A stretch of 64,000 bases of DNA from Paragorgia papillata (GCA_035771165.1 JAWNZC010000408.1:3636001-3700000); one strand, 5' to 3'. Positions 33,891-44,967 are shown, counted from the first letter of the stretch. The notes: generated by a model not told the origin, from the letters alone. Program-made: numbers and translations.

Positions 33891-34127
33891 CCAGTAAATA
33901 ATTAATATTCAATCCCAGTCTTTCCATATTTATTAACATTAGGAAGACAACTTTGGCACTTCATACGGTAGTATTGTTTTTGAAATTGGTTATTTAGATT
34001 ATGAGCTTCAAATTTGTTATATTTAACACTTTAACATTTGCTTCTAAATGAATCCGATATTACGAGATGCTTATGCTGCTGGTAAATTTGAGCACTGTTG
34101 AACGTTTAGTTCTATTTGTTTTATTAG

Positions 34128-34472
34128 AGAGTAGTTGTTGTCGAAGATATTTTTCACCTGAAGTCATCATTGGAGGCTCACCGGAATGACTCGAGTCCAG
34201 AAACGTTAGTTGAAATTTTAGAGAGATTGAAAGTGATGAACCCTTCAACACAAGTTCTAAAACACACTAAAGTTGGACGCACTGTAAATTCTTTACGGCG
34301 ATGTGATCATCAATCTGTCAGAGACTTATCCAGATTTATTATCAGAAACTGGAAAAAGCTTGTTGAAGATGAAAATACATTGAAAGAAAGTATTGATGTT
34401 AGATGTGATGCAAAAACTGAATTATTGAGGTGTAAAGCAAAGAAACTTATTGCAAGCAGTCTAGACATGAAC
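34128..34472 (+). CDS. TCEANC2: TCEANC2 orthologue, exon 2 (TFIIS N-terminal / LW domain)
   Basis: The acceptor TTTTATTAG ends at 34127 and the exon begins in phase 0 with RVVVVEDIFHLK, the same RVVVVEDI string as in vertebrate TCEANC2. The TFIIS N-terminal helical bundle follows: LVEILERLKVMNPSTQVL, HTKVGRTVNSLRR (family: STRIGHTVNKMRK), VRDLSRFIIRNWKKLVED. Then IDVRCDAKTELLRCKAKKLI, equivalent to the conserved RSDPKTESLRKNA..LL. The exon ends DMN with donor GTAAGT at 34473, phase 0. Such bundles dock on transcription-elongation partners. Confidence 0.93.
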
Positions 34473-35339
34473 GTAAGTACTAACATTATATTATTCTATT
34501 TTAGTTTAGTATAAATTTACAAGTTTCTATTACAAATCCTTGAATTTCATTGGCTATCGCAGGAGTTAGTTACTATCCTAGTATAATTTAGTATAATTAG
34601 TATAATTTCATAGTGGAAAAGAGGCTTTCCAGCTTTCTGATTGGTCCGCTCAGCGGTGAATCTGAGGTGATAGTCACCGCCTAGCGCGGTGACTATTGCA
34701 TCACAAGAAATTGTTCTTCGAAAGTAGTTTTGGAAAAGAGACTGGTACTTATTCAACACTGCACTGACTTTACTCGTTTCAGTCTCCCCCTCGGAGTTGT
34801 CATTTTGAAGTATGCGATTTTAGAATTTGTTGATTCATTCAACTGTTGATTATTTTTTTTTTCAAAATGGGGTCTGTACTTTTTGAGACAAACAAAAGAC
34901 CATAATATACTGAAAACATTTATCACTGAGATGTTGTACATATCAAATATCGTAAAAACAAAACTTCATAAAGGTAAGGAAGTATATTTTCTATAATTCT
35001 TCGTATTTTTTGTATGTTTTGGCTAGATTTTGGTCGTAGCGATGTGGCGAAAACTTCGTCATGAGTGAAGAACATATTGAACATGAATAATTAAGTGCAA
35101 AAAAGCCGTAACACAGGATCCAAACCACCAGAATAAAAGTCTTTTTAGCATATATTTGAATGTATGTACAAGTTCAATTCCAAGTAGGATGTTGTTAACT
35201 CTTTTTTTGAAATTATTTACTGACAAAGACTGTGGCTTGCTAACATCGTCTGTGAATAAACAGAATCACCACTGTTAAAATGAAAGCAGTTGTTTAAAAG
35301 TTTTTGTTTCAACGTTATTGGTTTTTTATCAACCTCTGA

Positions 35340-35430
35340 AATTATACTAAAACAATTAGTCACCTCAGTCTCGGTGACTATCGGTGTATTTACCGATAGT
35401 CACCTCGACTTCGGTGACTAATTGTTAAAT
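35340..35430. repeat. Palindrome with GTGACTA arms
   Basis: ACAATTAGTCACCTCAGTCT, CGGTGACTATCGGT and ACCGATAGTCACC, then CGGTGACTAATTGT form nested inverted arms. Related GTGACTATC pieces occur at ~34667-34700 and a GGCGAG-tipped stretch at ~36028-36070. The 34.5-36.4 kb stretch appears to be fragmented repeat. Confidence 0.6.
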
Positions 35431-35571
35431 AGAAACCTCTGTCAATAAGCCAATGACAAGCTTTCTTTTAACTAAGTTGACCAATCACAAAATGCGTAGT
35501 ATGTCACGATCAATGATCAGTAGAGCCAGCGGTTGTTCTGTTGGCGCCGAAATTATAAATGGAGTGGGCAA

Positions 35572-36001
35572 ATGACAGAAGAAATTGAACATTTACGCGA
35601 AGCAATAAGCTCCACAGAAAACAAAAACGGCTACAAAATGGTTAGAATGGTAAGATCGTTAAATTGTTTATCTGTGTTCGTTTAAAACGAAATAACTGCA
35701 AACAAAACACATTTCAAAATTACGCTTGTTATTGACAAGACTTCGTGATGTAAACTACATGCTAAATTGAATGTTTCTTTCAACTTTTTGTCATTTTTAC
35801 ATATCAAATGAGTGGATATATATTGTTTCAATGTTGTACATGAAAACCCATGCTAAATTATGCAAGAAAACTTTACTTTTCCATCAGTTACTGTACGGGA
35901 CCAAGGAAATGTCCGAAATGACTGTTGAACGTATATTGTTGGCAGTTAAAAATGTATTAAACGAGCCTCAAAGAATACGTGATGGTCGAGAGTTTATTTA
36001 A
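35572..36001 (+). CDS. Possible two-exon small protein (exons 35572-35649 and 35888-36001)
   Basis: ATG 35572 opens MTEEIEHLREAISSTENKNG..., ending VRM at donor GTAAGA (35650). A pyrimidine-rich acceptor TTTTCCATCAG (35887) then allows, in the same phase, LLYGTKEMSEMTVERILLAVKNV..., with stop TAA at 35999-36001. The result is 63 aa, predicted helical. It lies inside TCEANC2 intron 2 on the same strand, so it could also be an alternative exon pair or a repeat-derived illusion. Family not recognised. Confidence 0.3.
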
Positions 36002-36379
36002 CTTTTGTTGGTAAATTTATTTTAAAACAATTTTCGCCTCGTTGACTATTCGCAGGGCGAGTTGTCTAATTATTAAATAGAAACTTACTAGTATACTATG
36101 GCAAATGCTGCAATCTGATTGGCGACTTTACTCGATATCTGCCGGTGTTCGTCGATAGATAGCGAGACGGAAATTGAATACCAGGACGCGCGCGGTCGTG
36201 CTGTAAAACATGGGGGTGACGAGGAGTGGAAGATTTCTTATTACTTCGGTTTTCACGCAGAAACAATAGTTATGCTTCGTATTAAAAAAAAAAAATCCGT
36301 AAAAACGAAGGTCCACCCTTGCTCCGCTCTTGTCAACTTCGAGAAATTTCGAGCTCATAATCTATAGTTGTCACATGTT

Positions 36380-37660
36380 GTAAATATGGCTCCGTCATGT
36401 TAGCGATCTTAAACGTGCAAACTGATTGGTTCCTGAGCGGTGTTTACTTGTAAACCGGTAAAGACCGGTTATTACAAATAATGGAAAAACGAAATAAGAA
36501 AATTAGGCAAGTCAAGCTATTACCAAATTAATTTACCGCGACGAAAATTCAAGTACGACAGTATTTACGGTGACTGACAGTGTTTTGGTTGTTTACAGTT
36601 TTCCTTGAAAGTCGGTGACTTCGGTCTTTGCAGCTGGTTGTACTTTCGGCATTCAAATAAAACTAAAAAAGCAAACCCCGGACCATATAATAAAACTCGG
36701 CAAAAGTATCCTACCCTTGTTTTTTTCTTTCACACAAATCTCTTTTCTTTGTCGTTCGGTCTGTACTTAAAGACAACGGGCAAGATAATTTTGCCTCCCA
36801 CTAGGTTAATAAGTTTGTAATAATAATTAAAATCTTATTTTCTCACAACGTATAGCAATGCTGTCAAGGCGTAGCTATAGTGTACTGTATAGTGCGTTCT
36901 CTCGTAAATTCATTTAATCAAAATTACGAAATACAATTGACTCTCATTGAAAGATCACTCTCGTAAGCGACCATTTCCCTTAAGCGACCGCCTTTACAAA
37001 TTCCCCTTGTATTTCTCAGTCAAACACTGTATTTAACATCTCTCGATTGATTAGCATCTCTCCGTTACGGAGCACTTCCGTAAGCGATCACGACCACTTT
37101 TTTTAATTTTATTTTGGCTTTTCTAATTGTTTTTCGTCTCTCGTAAGCGACCATGCACCTTGGGGATCGATGACAGACCTATGACACACAATGCGACAAC
37201 AATACTGGCTTTATTATTTTGTATTCTATTTATTTCATATAATTTTAGAATTTTTGGTATTCACAGTTAATAATGGTCTTTATTAATGAGAATACATCAA
37301 ACGTGTATCTTTACAATCAAATTTCTCCTAAGGATTTTTCAACGTGGCCGTGTCGAGGCATATCAAGGGCGCATTAAGCAGCCGCCATACGACACAGTTC
37401 AGACCACAGATCCCAGCTAAGCCCTAGGTGTTGATTTTACGGAGGGAGGAAAACCGGATAACCCGGCGAAAAACCCTCGGAGCACAGGAGAGACCAACTA
37501 AACTCTAGCCCTTGTTCTAGACCAACTAAACTCTTTAGCCCTTGTTCACGAAGCAATTCTCCTTTTGGAACGCGTGTAACTATGATTCTGTTAATACATC
37601 ATAACCAAGTTTTACAATTTTTTTATTGTAGCCAGGGTAAAGATGTCCTCGGTCCCCATA
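36380..37660. other. TCEANC2 intron 2, no gene seen
   Basis: Degenerate TAAGCGACC(A/G) repeats lie at ~36966-37155. A GGAGGAAAACCGGATAACCC motif lies at 37441-37460, and a related AGGAAAACCGAAGAACCC at ~40162. These look like old dispersed repeats. Nothing codes convincingly. Confidence 0.5.
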
Positions 37661-37699
37661 ATTTACTCACTTTCTAATAATAGCGACTTTGCTATTGTA

Positions 37700-38005
37700 C
37701 GTTATTAGTGTTTTCAGCTTGAGTAATTGGTAAAGTTTTTTCGTATGTTTTTGCTGTACAAGCTGTCGTAAGTTAAACTCGGAGAAAACTCTGAGCTCCA
37801 GACGGGACTCGAACCCACAATCTTCCGAATGCCTACCGACACAACCTCGAAAACAACCTCGAAAACAACCTTGGTCTACCATCTGAGATCCAGTGGCTCA
37901 ATGGTGAGAGCGTCCGGCTGGCTTTCGGAAGGTTGTGGGTTCGAGTCCCGTCTGGAGCTCAGAGTTTCCTCTGAGTTTAACTTACGACAGCTTGTACATA
38001 CGAAA
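37700..38005. mobile_element. Second tRNA-like inverted-repeat element, tRNA sequence in both arms
   Basis: The same ends as the element at 33283 (GCTGTACAAGCTGTCGTAAG and its inverse). The right arm has a complete tRNA-like unit. The left arm (37793-37839, minus strand) keeps the 3' part, GGTTCGAGTCCCGTCTGGAG-like in reverse complement, with the 5' part replaced by CGAAAACAACCT repeats. Confidence 0.75.
37887..37959 (+). tRNA. tRNA-like sequence, anticodon GGC, copy 2
   Basis: Acceptor GATCCAG/CTGGAGC has one A:G mismatch. D stem GCTC/GAGC. Anticodon stem TCCGG/TCGGA with loop CTGGCTT (anticodon GGC). T arm GTGGG-TTCGAGT-CCCGT. It differs from the copy at 33417 at a few positions; the A and B boxes are conserved. 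Most likely repeat-borne rather than a housekeeping tRNA. Confidence 0.6.
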
Positions 38006-39523
38006 AAGACTTTGCTATTGTTTGCTACACTGTACAATAGCTAAGGTCGATTAAGGTTACTGCAAAACAATCGAGCGCCCCGTTTATTAATTGAAATATG
38101 AAAAAAAAAAGCCCCCAGAACACAAAAACAAACCAAAAGTAGATATCGTTAGAGAGCTTTTGATAATATAACTGGCTACAAAACTGTACTAAAACATTTT
38201 TTATTTCATTGAAAAAGGAAAAAATTTACCCCTCGCCTTTCTTGAGTATTGCGCTCCACGTCAATTAGAAGCTAAAGCGTTTTGAAGCCTAGTTTCTAGG
38301 CCTTTCGTTTCCGCCATGAGCTTGGCCGCGTAGTCGGTTTGGGTTCTTGGGATGACTGGAGAGAGGCTGGAAACGAGAAGGCCTAGCAAAATTCGCAAAA
38401 CGGTCTTGCCCAGAATTGTTTTGGCCCTTCGAGTGTTCTTGGGATCTAGTACATCTACCGTAAACAACACTCACTGAGCGACAATATAAAAGCATAAGGA
38501 TGTCTGCGAAGATTTTACCAAAGATCTTGGTGATCGAAAGTAGGGAATTATGGAATATATTCCAATTGGAGCTCGGAATGAAAATTTAACTGTTTAACTT
38601 TTGGCGGTTGCAGATGAAGTTAGTGATAAAAAAGCTAGGCTATAGTGAAACTTCGTCGATCCGAGGTGAGCAGGCTTGTATTATTTTATGCAGATGGAAT
38701 AGTAAATGGCGGGAAACATTTAGGACACCATAACATCACAATTCTTCCTCAATAAACAACCAAGCTGTAAAGTGAAAGTGTTTATTAATTTTTCTGGGCC
38801 TTCCGTTCGGTTCGCTTCCGAAACACGTTAACCGAGGAAGGCCTAGAGACTAGGTTACATTTCACCATCCAGAGGAACACCGCTGCCAAACGTTTTGGGC
38901 ATGCGCGACGTCCGAGCTCGCACCTCAAAAAAAGAGCGGGAAAACACTGAAATATGCGGACTGGTCCGAGAGGCCGACACAAAAGTTAAAATTATAAGCA
39001 TACTACCAAAAAGATAAGGTATGTAATTTGTGCATGGCTTCTTTGTCAATATTGTAACATATTCTGAAATGACCCCTTCGTAATTTTCATTACGCTTTTT
39101 TTAAAACACAAATGAATAGTCGAGTCTTACTTAGTCTTTACTGTCTGGTTGTTGTTGCCACGGCTAGTTCCCACTTCTCTTGCAATGTTTACTCTAGCAA
39201 ATTCACGCATGCGCAAGCGTTTCGCAGCGGTATTATCCAGAGGTCGATCGGTCTGTTCTCAAAACGGTGTCTGCATGATATTTTTAATATTCCACACCGA
39301 GCTCAAGGCTCGCTAAAAGTCACAGAAACTTATGGAAAAGGCTTTAAATGCTAAAATTAATAATTAAAAATTAATAATTTCGAAATTCCCAGACACACTT
39401 TAGTTACCATCAATCTATCAGGTTGCCAATTTTCAGACAGTTGTAATAAATAGGATTCGACTTTTAGGTTTTTTAGGTTCTTCTTTAAACGAATGCTTAA
39501 AGAAAAACGCGATTGAAATAATG

Positions 39524-39703
39524 CCGAAACAGGGAACGTAGGAGTGTAACGTTTCGAGCGAAGGCCCTTCGTCAGAGAGAAAAAAAAACAAGAAGAAGAG
39601 AAAAAACTCCTATACGTTCACTGTTTCGGCAGTGTATCTAACCTTTCTATATTTCGATTGTTGTTTCAACACCGCCTACGCAGCACGCTACTTTTATTTC
39701 ACC
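39524..39703. mobile_element. Retroposon-like insertion with 13-bp target duplication
   Basis: Flanked on both sides by GATTGAAATAATG (39511-39523 and 39704-39716). It starts CCGAAACAGGGAACGTAGG, contains TAACGTTTCGAGCGAAGG and CCTTCGTCAGAG, then an imperfect mirror of the start (GTTCACTGTTTCGG), and ends CTACGCAGCACGCTACTTTT. A 13-bp duplication points to target-primed reverse transcription (LINE, SINE or Penelope-like). The sister copy is at 62438-62638. Confidence 0.75.
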
Positions 39704-39832
39704 GATTGAAATAATGTCTTTATATGTAATTTGCTTCATGTGCAAAGGAGAATGCCTTTTTTACGGCTAAGAATGAAAAGAAAATGAAAAACAAATAGCA
39801 CACAAAGTCATCTACTAAGCTGCTATATTTAT

Positions 39833-40080
39833 AGGCACAGCTGTCACCATGACGCAAACTTGAAAAACTTCGCGGACAAATTCAAGTTTACATGATTAAA
39901 ATTATCGTGAATATCACACACGTCAAACTGACTTAGACTAAATAGTCCATAAGAAAACGCACTAATGGCTTACTCTTTTAACGTTTTAAGAATATTATTC
40001 CTTTCCTTGGCACACAAATATAATTTTTGTCTCGCGTAAAACTATTAATTAAGCGGTAATTTGATACCTGACCCTTTAAA
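39833..40080. mobile_element. 245-bp MITE, copy 2 (inverted)
   Basis: Reverse-complement copy of 33640-33890: GGCACAGCTGTCACCATGACG, ATTCAAGTTTACATGATTA and GACTAAATAGTCC are visible, ending near CCTTTAAAACC. Confidence 0.72.
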
Positions 40081-40738
40081 ACCAAAAAAAAATTCGCAAT
40101 TTTTACTTCGCGCGAAGATCTATATGTACAATAACCGCTAAGGTTAATTTTTTCGAAGGAAGGAAAACCGAAGAACCCAGAGAAAAACTCGGAAAGAATG
40201 GATGCAATTCCCAGTTAACCGAAGATTTCTTCGATTTCTTCGATTTAATAAATCACGATTTATTTCATTTGCGAATATTGTATAATACGATTTATTTAAT
40301 TCACACATCTAACTGTTCAGGTTTATCAACAATTAAATATAAAATATATTAACTGAAGAGGTCTTTTAGTCGAAACTAGTTTTTATAGTCGCCAATACGT
40401 TTTAAATGTGTGTAGAAACCTATTTTTAATTACTCGGGCTACTGTGGTATATGTGAGCTGGATCTCTACTGCCAGTTGCCCGGGTGAACGCCTGACCCAG
40501 GCTTCTTGTTAAACTTATTCTAAACATTGTCTATGATATTAATGAATGGTAAAGGCTTTAACATAACCAAAAACTCAAGTGTATTTAGTTCTAATGGAAA
40601 TATAACAATTAAGTTTACAAATCTAAAAACTTTCCCTGACATAAGAATTGATAGTACACCTACTTTTCAAATTCGCCCATGCACTATACTATTTCCGACT
40701 GGACATTTCAATTTTCTCAACTCGATTTCTTTGAACTG

Positions 40739-41689
40739 TCAACGAGAGATGATATCAACTCTAGAATAATTTCTAAAAATGCGACGCTTTGCTTTCATTA
40801 CAAATCTTTGAAATTCTGGGCTGTTGGAGAAATAAACCACAGGATCAATGACGACATTAAGCAGAATTGCCAGGTGAACCATGGTTGCGCTGCGGCGAAA
40901 TGATTTAGATCGCCTTGCCTCTTTGGTTAGATACGAGCAAACAAGAATTATATAAGGAATACAGGCAGAGAAATAGATAACCGTTATTACAATCAAACGA
41001 AGATATGAGCGATATTCTTTGAATAAACTTCTGTGTTGTCCTGTCAGGACCGCGCTGTTCTGACATTTGATAATCTTGCGATGGTCAGACGCTTTCTTAA
41101 TCATGCAGGCATTTAGTCCAATGATGAGTATTGTTACAGTACTGTAGTATACAACTGTCAGATATGGAATAGTTTGATCGTCAGCTGCATGGACGGAGAA
41201 GGCTGTTACGATAAGCACTAACATTGCCAAAGCCCAGACAGTGAAGACCAAACCTTTGGCTCGGCCAATAGTCATACGACGTGGGTATTTTAGCGAGTCA
41301 AAAACGGACAAAAATCTGTTCATTGTTAAAATAAAAAGATTACCACACCTGCTTAGGGAAGTAAAAACTAGAACACTTCGAAAAACTGATAACGCAGATT
41401 CGGGCAACGTGAAGAGTCGCGGTACAGATGCAGCACAGACCAAGGCGTCGGCAAAGGCAAAGCTGAGAACGAACCAGTTGGAGGGTACGTCGAGTAGAGT
41501 ATCACTTGTTAAGATGACAGCAATTACTGTAATGTTTTCCACGGAACCAACGAGACTGAACAAGGCTAGGAAGAACCTCACAGCTACAGATTCACCCGTC
41601 GTAAAGGCAGCGTCAAAATCCGATGTTGCATTGACAAACTTGAGATTGTTTTCAAGAGAAGCAATGTTCCATGAATGGTTTAACATCAT
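40739..41689 (-). CDS. Class A (rhodopsin-family) G-protein-coupled receptor
   Basis: A 316-aa single-exon seven-span receptor for the plasma membrane, ligand unknown. The short N-terminus has N-glycosylation sites (NHS, NAT). TM1 has N52 in GSVENITVIAVIL. TM2 has D81 in LSFAFADAL. TM3 ends NRF (124-126) where DRY is usual, followed by LSVFDSLKYPRRMT. TM4 has W152, TM6 has P245 in SACIPYI, and TM7 has D282-P-V-V-Y286 for NPxxY. The Cys pair normally linking TM3 to loop 2 is not visible: no Cys at the top of TM3 and none in AFSVHAADDQTIPY. The C-tail is basic (KAKRRIFRNYSR). ATG pairs at 41689 and 41686 begin the frame. Single-exon receptors of this type are abundant in cnidarians. It sits antisense inside TCEANC2 intron 2. 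The antisense frame at 41241-41693 is a shadow. Confidence 0.9.
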   Translation of the reverse strand: MMLNHSWNIASLENNLKFVNATSDFDAAFTTGESVAVRFFLALFSLVGSVENITVIAVILTSDTLLDVPSNWFVLSFAFADALVCAASVPRLFTLPESALSVFRSVLVFTSLSRCGNLFILTMNRFLSVFDSLKYPRRMTIGRAKGLVFTVWALAMLVLIVTAFSVHAADDQTIPYLTVVYYSTVTILIIGLNACMIKKASDHRKIIKCQNSAVLTGQHRSLFKEYRSYLRLIVITVIYFSACIPYIILVCSYLTKEARRSKSFRRSATMVHLAILLNVVIDPVVYFSNSPEFQRFVMKAKRRIFRNYSRVDIISR

Positions 41690-42107
41690 GTAGCGCGCAA
41701 ACTACAATAAGAAATATTTCAATACTTTATTACCTTCTCTTTTCCGACTTTCTTTTCTTCTCTTTTCAATCTTGGCGACAACACATCAATAATCTTTCAA
41801 CTTATTTTAAAAAGCTTTTAGCGTTGGATTAAAAGACCAGCTGGAAAACTTACATTAAAAACAATAGTTGAGCTTTTCTGTATACTTTCCTTATCAAATT
41901 CATTAAAAATGCATGAAGAAAATTCCAAAGAAATAAATATTTAATCAATAATCTGTAAATCGCATACAGGTTCGTCCTGATTTACATTAACTTGTTCCTC
42001 AATTTACTTAGCTAAAATCACTCCAACTTGAAAAATAGTTTGAAAACATGGCTATTTAGATGCGTCCCGCATTTGATAAGTACGATCTGATAAAGCATTC
42101 GCAACCA

Positions 42108-42170
42108 ATCTGTATCTGATTTACTACGGCTCGCTTGCAGCTCGCCTTGTGAATCAGATACAGATCGCTG
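42108..42170. repeat. GC-tipped hairpin
   Basis: AATCTGTATCTGATTTAC pairs with GTGAATCAGATACAGATC around the tip GGCTCGCTTGCAGCTCGCC. About 60 bp. Confidence 0.7.
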
Positions 42171-42756
42171 CGCATGCGTTATCTATTACATAAATTATTT
42201 CTAATTGCATGCACTGGTCTGTCTATTGGGCAGGTTCATGTTCATAGGGTTACAATCTTATAACAATTTTAATAATTCATTAATTATCCAGGTAAACTTT
42301 TCAGCGTCCATATGATCTTCCATCCTGTAGATGATCCAGCATCGCCATTAGTTTCCTTCCTCTCGGCCTCTTTCCTCCATTCTCCCTTCGATTAATGTTT
42401 TCAGCAAGTCATTTCCCCGTAGTATAACAGCAAAGTGTATGAGGGTCTTTAAACAAATGTTTTGCCAATGGTTTTTTGTTGGTAATTTGGTATATTATAT
42501 CATCGTCTTATATCGGTGTAGTTTTAAGATTATTTTGCAACCTGCGTTTTATGCTTCGTCTCGACCAGTCTCGACAGTCTCCGCGTACAATAATGACAAT
42601 TCTAAGTTCTCTACCCCTCCCCAACGACAATGTTGAGAAATATATATGGGATACACGTGACCAGCCCTGACCAGGGTCTTTTCGTAGCGGTGGGTGGGGG
42701 CAGTGGCGAGTGGAGATAAGACCCCAGGTAGAAGGTTGGCCCAACGTATCCTTAGC

Positions 42757-42970
42757 TAGGTACCCTAGCCAAATTTCAAAAGAAATATGGGCCAGGTAAC
42801 CACTAGTTTCATTCTGGCGTCATCAGGGCTAAATCTCCTGATGACGATTGCAATTTCACTCATAGCCAATTAAAACGTGCGAAAATTTTAACCAATATAT
42901 AGGCAGAAGCAGAAGTCTTTAGTGGTTACCTGGCCCATATCCTTTGATTGGCCCAGAGTACCAGGCTAAC
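42757..42970. mobile_element. TIR element with AAGAAATATGGGCCAGGTAA ends
   Basis: GGTACCCTAGCC and AAAGAAATATGGGCCAGGTA at the left are inverted at the right as ACCTGGCCCATATCCTTTG and GAGTACCAGG. The left-end sequence recurs at 21986-22025. Confidence 0.7.
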
Positions 42971-43610
42971 GCGTATCCTTTCCATGCGACGCCAAACCAA
43001 ATCTTGCAACTTTCCAGTCACATAGTATCGGTCTTTCTGAGAGTCCACGTCTCCATGTTTTCACCATTCTTATTTGCCTATTATTAATGCTTCTTTTGCC
43101 ATCGCCACTCTTAATTAATTTTATTTCCCACCCGCAATAATCTCCAGAAATCCAGTTTCCTCGATACTTGTTGTAGAACGTTCCTTCCAATCATGATGTT
43201 CATTTTTGGTCTTTCGCTTCTTGAAATTCTCATCATTCTGGTCTCTTTTGTGCCCATTCTCATCCCATAACCTTTCACAACATCGTTTAACCCCTTGACT
43301 ACTAGGGGTCTTCCCTTGACGAGTAAAATACTCTGGCGTTAGCCAGGTAAAATACTAAAGGGTAATTTACCCCATTATCACCTGCTGCTGTTCTGTGCTT
43401 GACACCATGCCCTGCATGATCATCTGCAAACCGTACTGGTTTTATGAGATGCCCTCCTACTTTCACACCATATAATCCACTCCAGCAAGTGCATCCAACA
43501 TCATTGCGTCGGCATATACAGTGAAAACCCGCATAAAAGAAACTGCAAATAAAGGGGTGTTTACGTGAGACCGGGCCTGAACTCGGACCAGCCTGAATTT
43601 TGAGCGCCAT
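42960..43610 (-). pseudogene. Degenerate LINE reverse-transcriptase fragment
   Basis: On the minus strand the frame at 43302-43610 contains GVKVGGHLIKPVRFADDHAG, whose FADD corresponds to the catalytic (Y/F)ADD box of reverse transcriptases. Further downstream, in shifted frames, it gives ERPKMNIMIGRN and QVSRK-type text, usual after the catalytic core of LINE RTs. Stops and frameshifts break it. A MITE of the CCAGACGATTTTACT family interrupts it at ~43289-43375. Confidence 0.55.
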
Positions 43611-44115
43611 TTACACGACACGACGTTTTGATACGGCACTCTTAAATTTCAGCACGCGGACCAATTTTTTTTGGCACGCGGCACCCCTTATTAATGTCGT
43701 GTAAATGGGTACAACAACGGCCCGCGGACCCAAAATGTTAGGAGTGCCGAGACCGCCTTGATAGGGGCCGCGGACCAAAAGCAACTTACGCATGCGCACA
43801 TTCTTCAAAACAAAGGCAATATAGCGTCTACAAAGTCGTCTACAACTAAAAGTAGGGGCAAAAGAACACTTATACATTTGTGGGCAGAGGATACAATTCA
43901 AGTTTCGTTACAAACGTGTAAATAAAACCAACTAAGAAATGAAAACAAGCTAAGACAGCTCCAATAAAGTCAAATCTGCGTTTTTTATCTTGTGAACAGG
44001 TATTCGTGGAGAAGAGCTGAAGAAGCCTTTTATAGTGTGATTTCACGTTTAAGATACTGCTGCATGTAGACACAATTTTCATTTTCTGTTTTATGTAAAT
44101 CTTTTTCTTCTGTAG

Positions 44116-44313
44116 TTACCAAATGACTGGACAGAAGCTCTTGAAAAACGGCTGTTTCAGCAGTGTCAACGAAGAGTTGATAATAAATACAAGAGAAGTG
44201 TCCGTTCTCTAGTTTTTTTAATTAAAAGCGATACTGTCACGAAAGCTAACGCGAAAAATGGGACAGTTTCCCCACAAGAAGTCCTTTCAAAATGTTTATC
44301 GATAAAGAAATAG
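44116..44313 (+). CDS. TCEANC2: TCEANC2 orthologue, exon 3 (TFIIS central-domain-like)
   Basis: The acceptor is pyrimidine-rich, ending CTTCTGTAG at 44115, phase 0. The exon reads LPNDWTEALEKRLFQQCQRR, then KYKRSVRSLVFLIKSD and VSPQEVLSKCLSIKK, with stop TAG at 44311-44313. YKRSVRSLVFLIK is the central-domain signature (human YRRTVRALVFTLK). The zinc ribbon of true TFIIS is absent, as expected for TCEANC2. An AATAAA at 44381-44386 is a plausible polyadenylation signal. The intron before it is ~9.6 kb and contains an antisense GPCR gene. Confidence 0.93.
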   Translation, partial: LPNDWTEALEKRLFQQCQRRVDNKYKRSVRSLVFLIKSDTVTKANAKNGTVSPQEVLSKCLSIKK

Positions 44314-44473
44314 CTATTTGTTACAATATTTTTTTATTCGTATTATCAATGTACATATATGTTATGCTAATTTTAATTTTAATAAATTGTATATACAGTA
44401 TATATATATATATATATATTTATTTATAACATTCAACATTAAAAAAAACATCAACTTAAACTATAAAAACCTT

Positions 44474-44602
44474 ATTAACCCTTTACTGGCCACAGTTACC
44501 TTTTGGCAACTTATTAATTGCCAGACAATTTTACTCTGGCTAACGCCAGACGATTTTACTCGTCAAGGGGAGAGCTCCCGGAAACCTGGCCAATAAAGGG
44601 TT
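44474..44602. repeat. Short MITE (TTAACCCTTTACTGGCC ends)
   Basis: TTAACCCTTTACTGGCCA and TGGCCAATAAAGGGTTAA are inverted ends. The interior has CTGGCTAACGCCAGACGATT, the most complete copy of this dispersed family here. It starts ~160 bp after the TCEANC2 stop. Confidence 0.8.
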
Positions 44603-44917
44603 AACCTCGCTTGGTCGATCTTTCGGCACAATTATCCTGCCCTTGGTCTTTTCGCACAAACCTAGCTCGCCCCTTGGTCACTCGGTCTGTCAGAAGACTG
44701 CGGGCAGGATAATTTTGCCGTAAAGACCTCTCGCTCGTAGCAGTGCTTGCATGCTCGCGACGCTTGGTCAGTAACTTTTTGATAAACATGGCACAGCCAC
44801 TGAAAAGTGGACCTAAAATACAAAGTTTAAATATATGATTACATATTTTTGACTACAGTTACATGCACAGGTGGCATGAGTGCATGACGAGGTGTACAAT
44901 TACTTTTTCGGTGGGCT

Positions 44918-44928
<11 letters not shown>

Positions 44929-44960
<32 letters not shown>
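44929..44960. repeat. (TA)n microsatellite
   Basis: An uninterrupted run of TA dinucleotides. Similar runs lie at ~44400-44419, ~45750-45772, ~47803-47830, ~51050-51069, ~51224-51245, ~51527-51552 and ~63303-63321, several bordering palindromic elements. Confidence 0.95.
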
Positions 44961-44963
<3 letters not shown>

Positions 44964-44967
44964 ACAC

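Larger units (their letters stand above)
28945..34127. other. TCEANC2 intron 1: repeats only
   Basis: This contains a TIR element at ~29222-29963, GC-tipped and other palindromes (~30980-31125, ~31325-31465, ~32955-33077), ACGTCG/GAATTAAATTCGTC-rich repeats at 31520-31860, a tRNA-like element at ~33283-33570 and a 245-bp MITE at ~33640-33890. I recognise no further exon. Confidence 0.6.

Noticed and set aside
38261..39049. Overlapping short frames on the minus strand with similar Leu/Arg-rich text
   Set aside because: They stem from a partly inverted repeat (TAGTTTCTAGGCC / GGCCTAGAGACTA) and show no domain.
41241..41693. 150-aa frame antisense to the GPCR
   Set aside because: Shadow frame; Lys/Thr-rich text with no family features, while the minus strand gives a full seven-span receptor.
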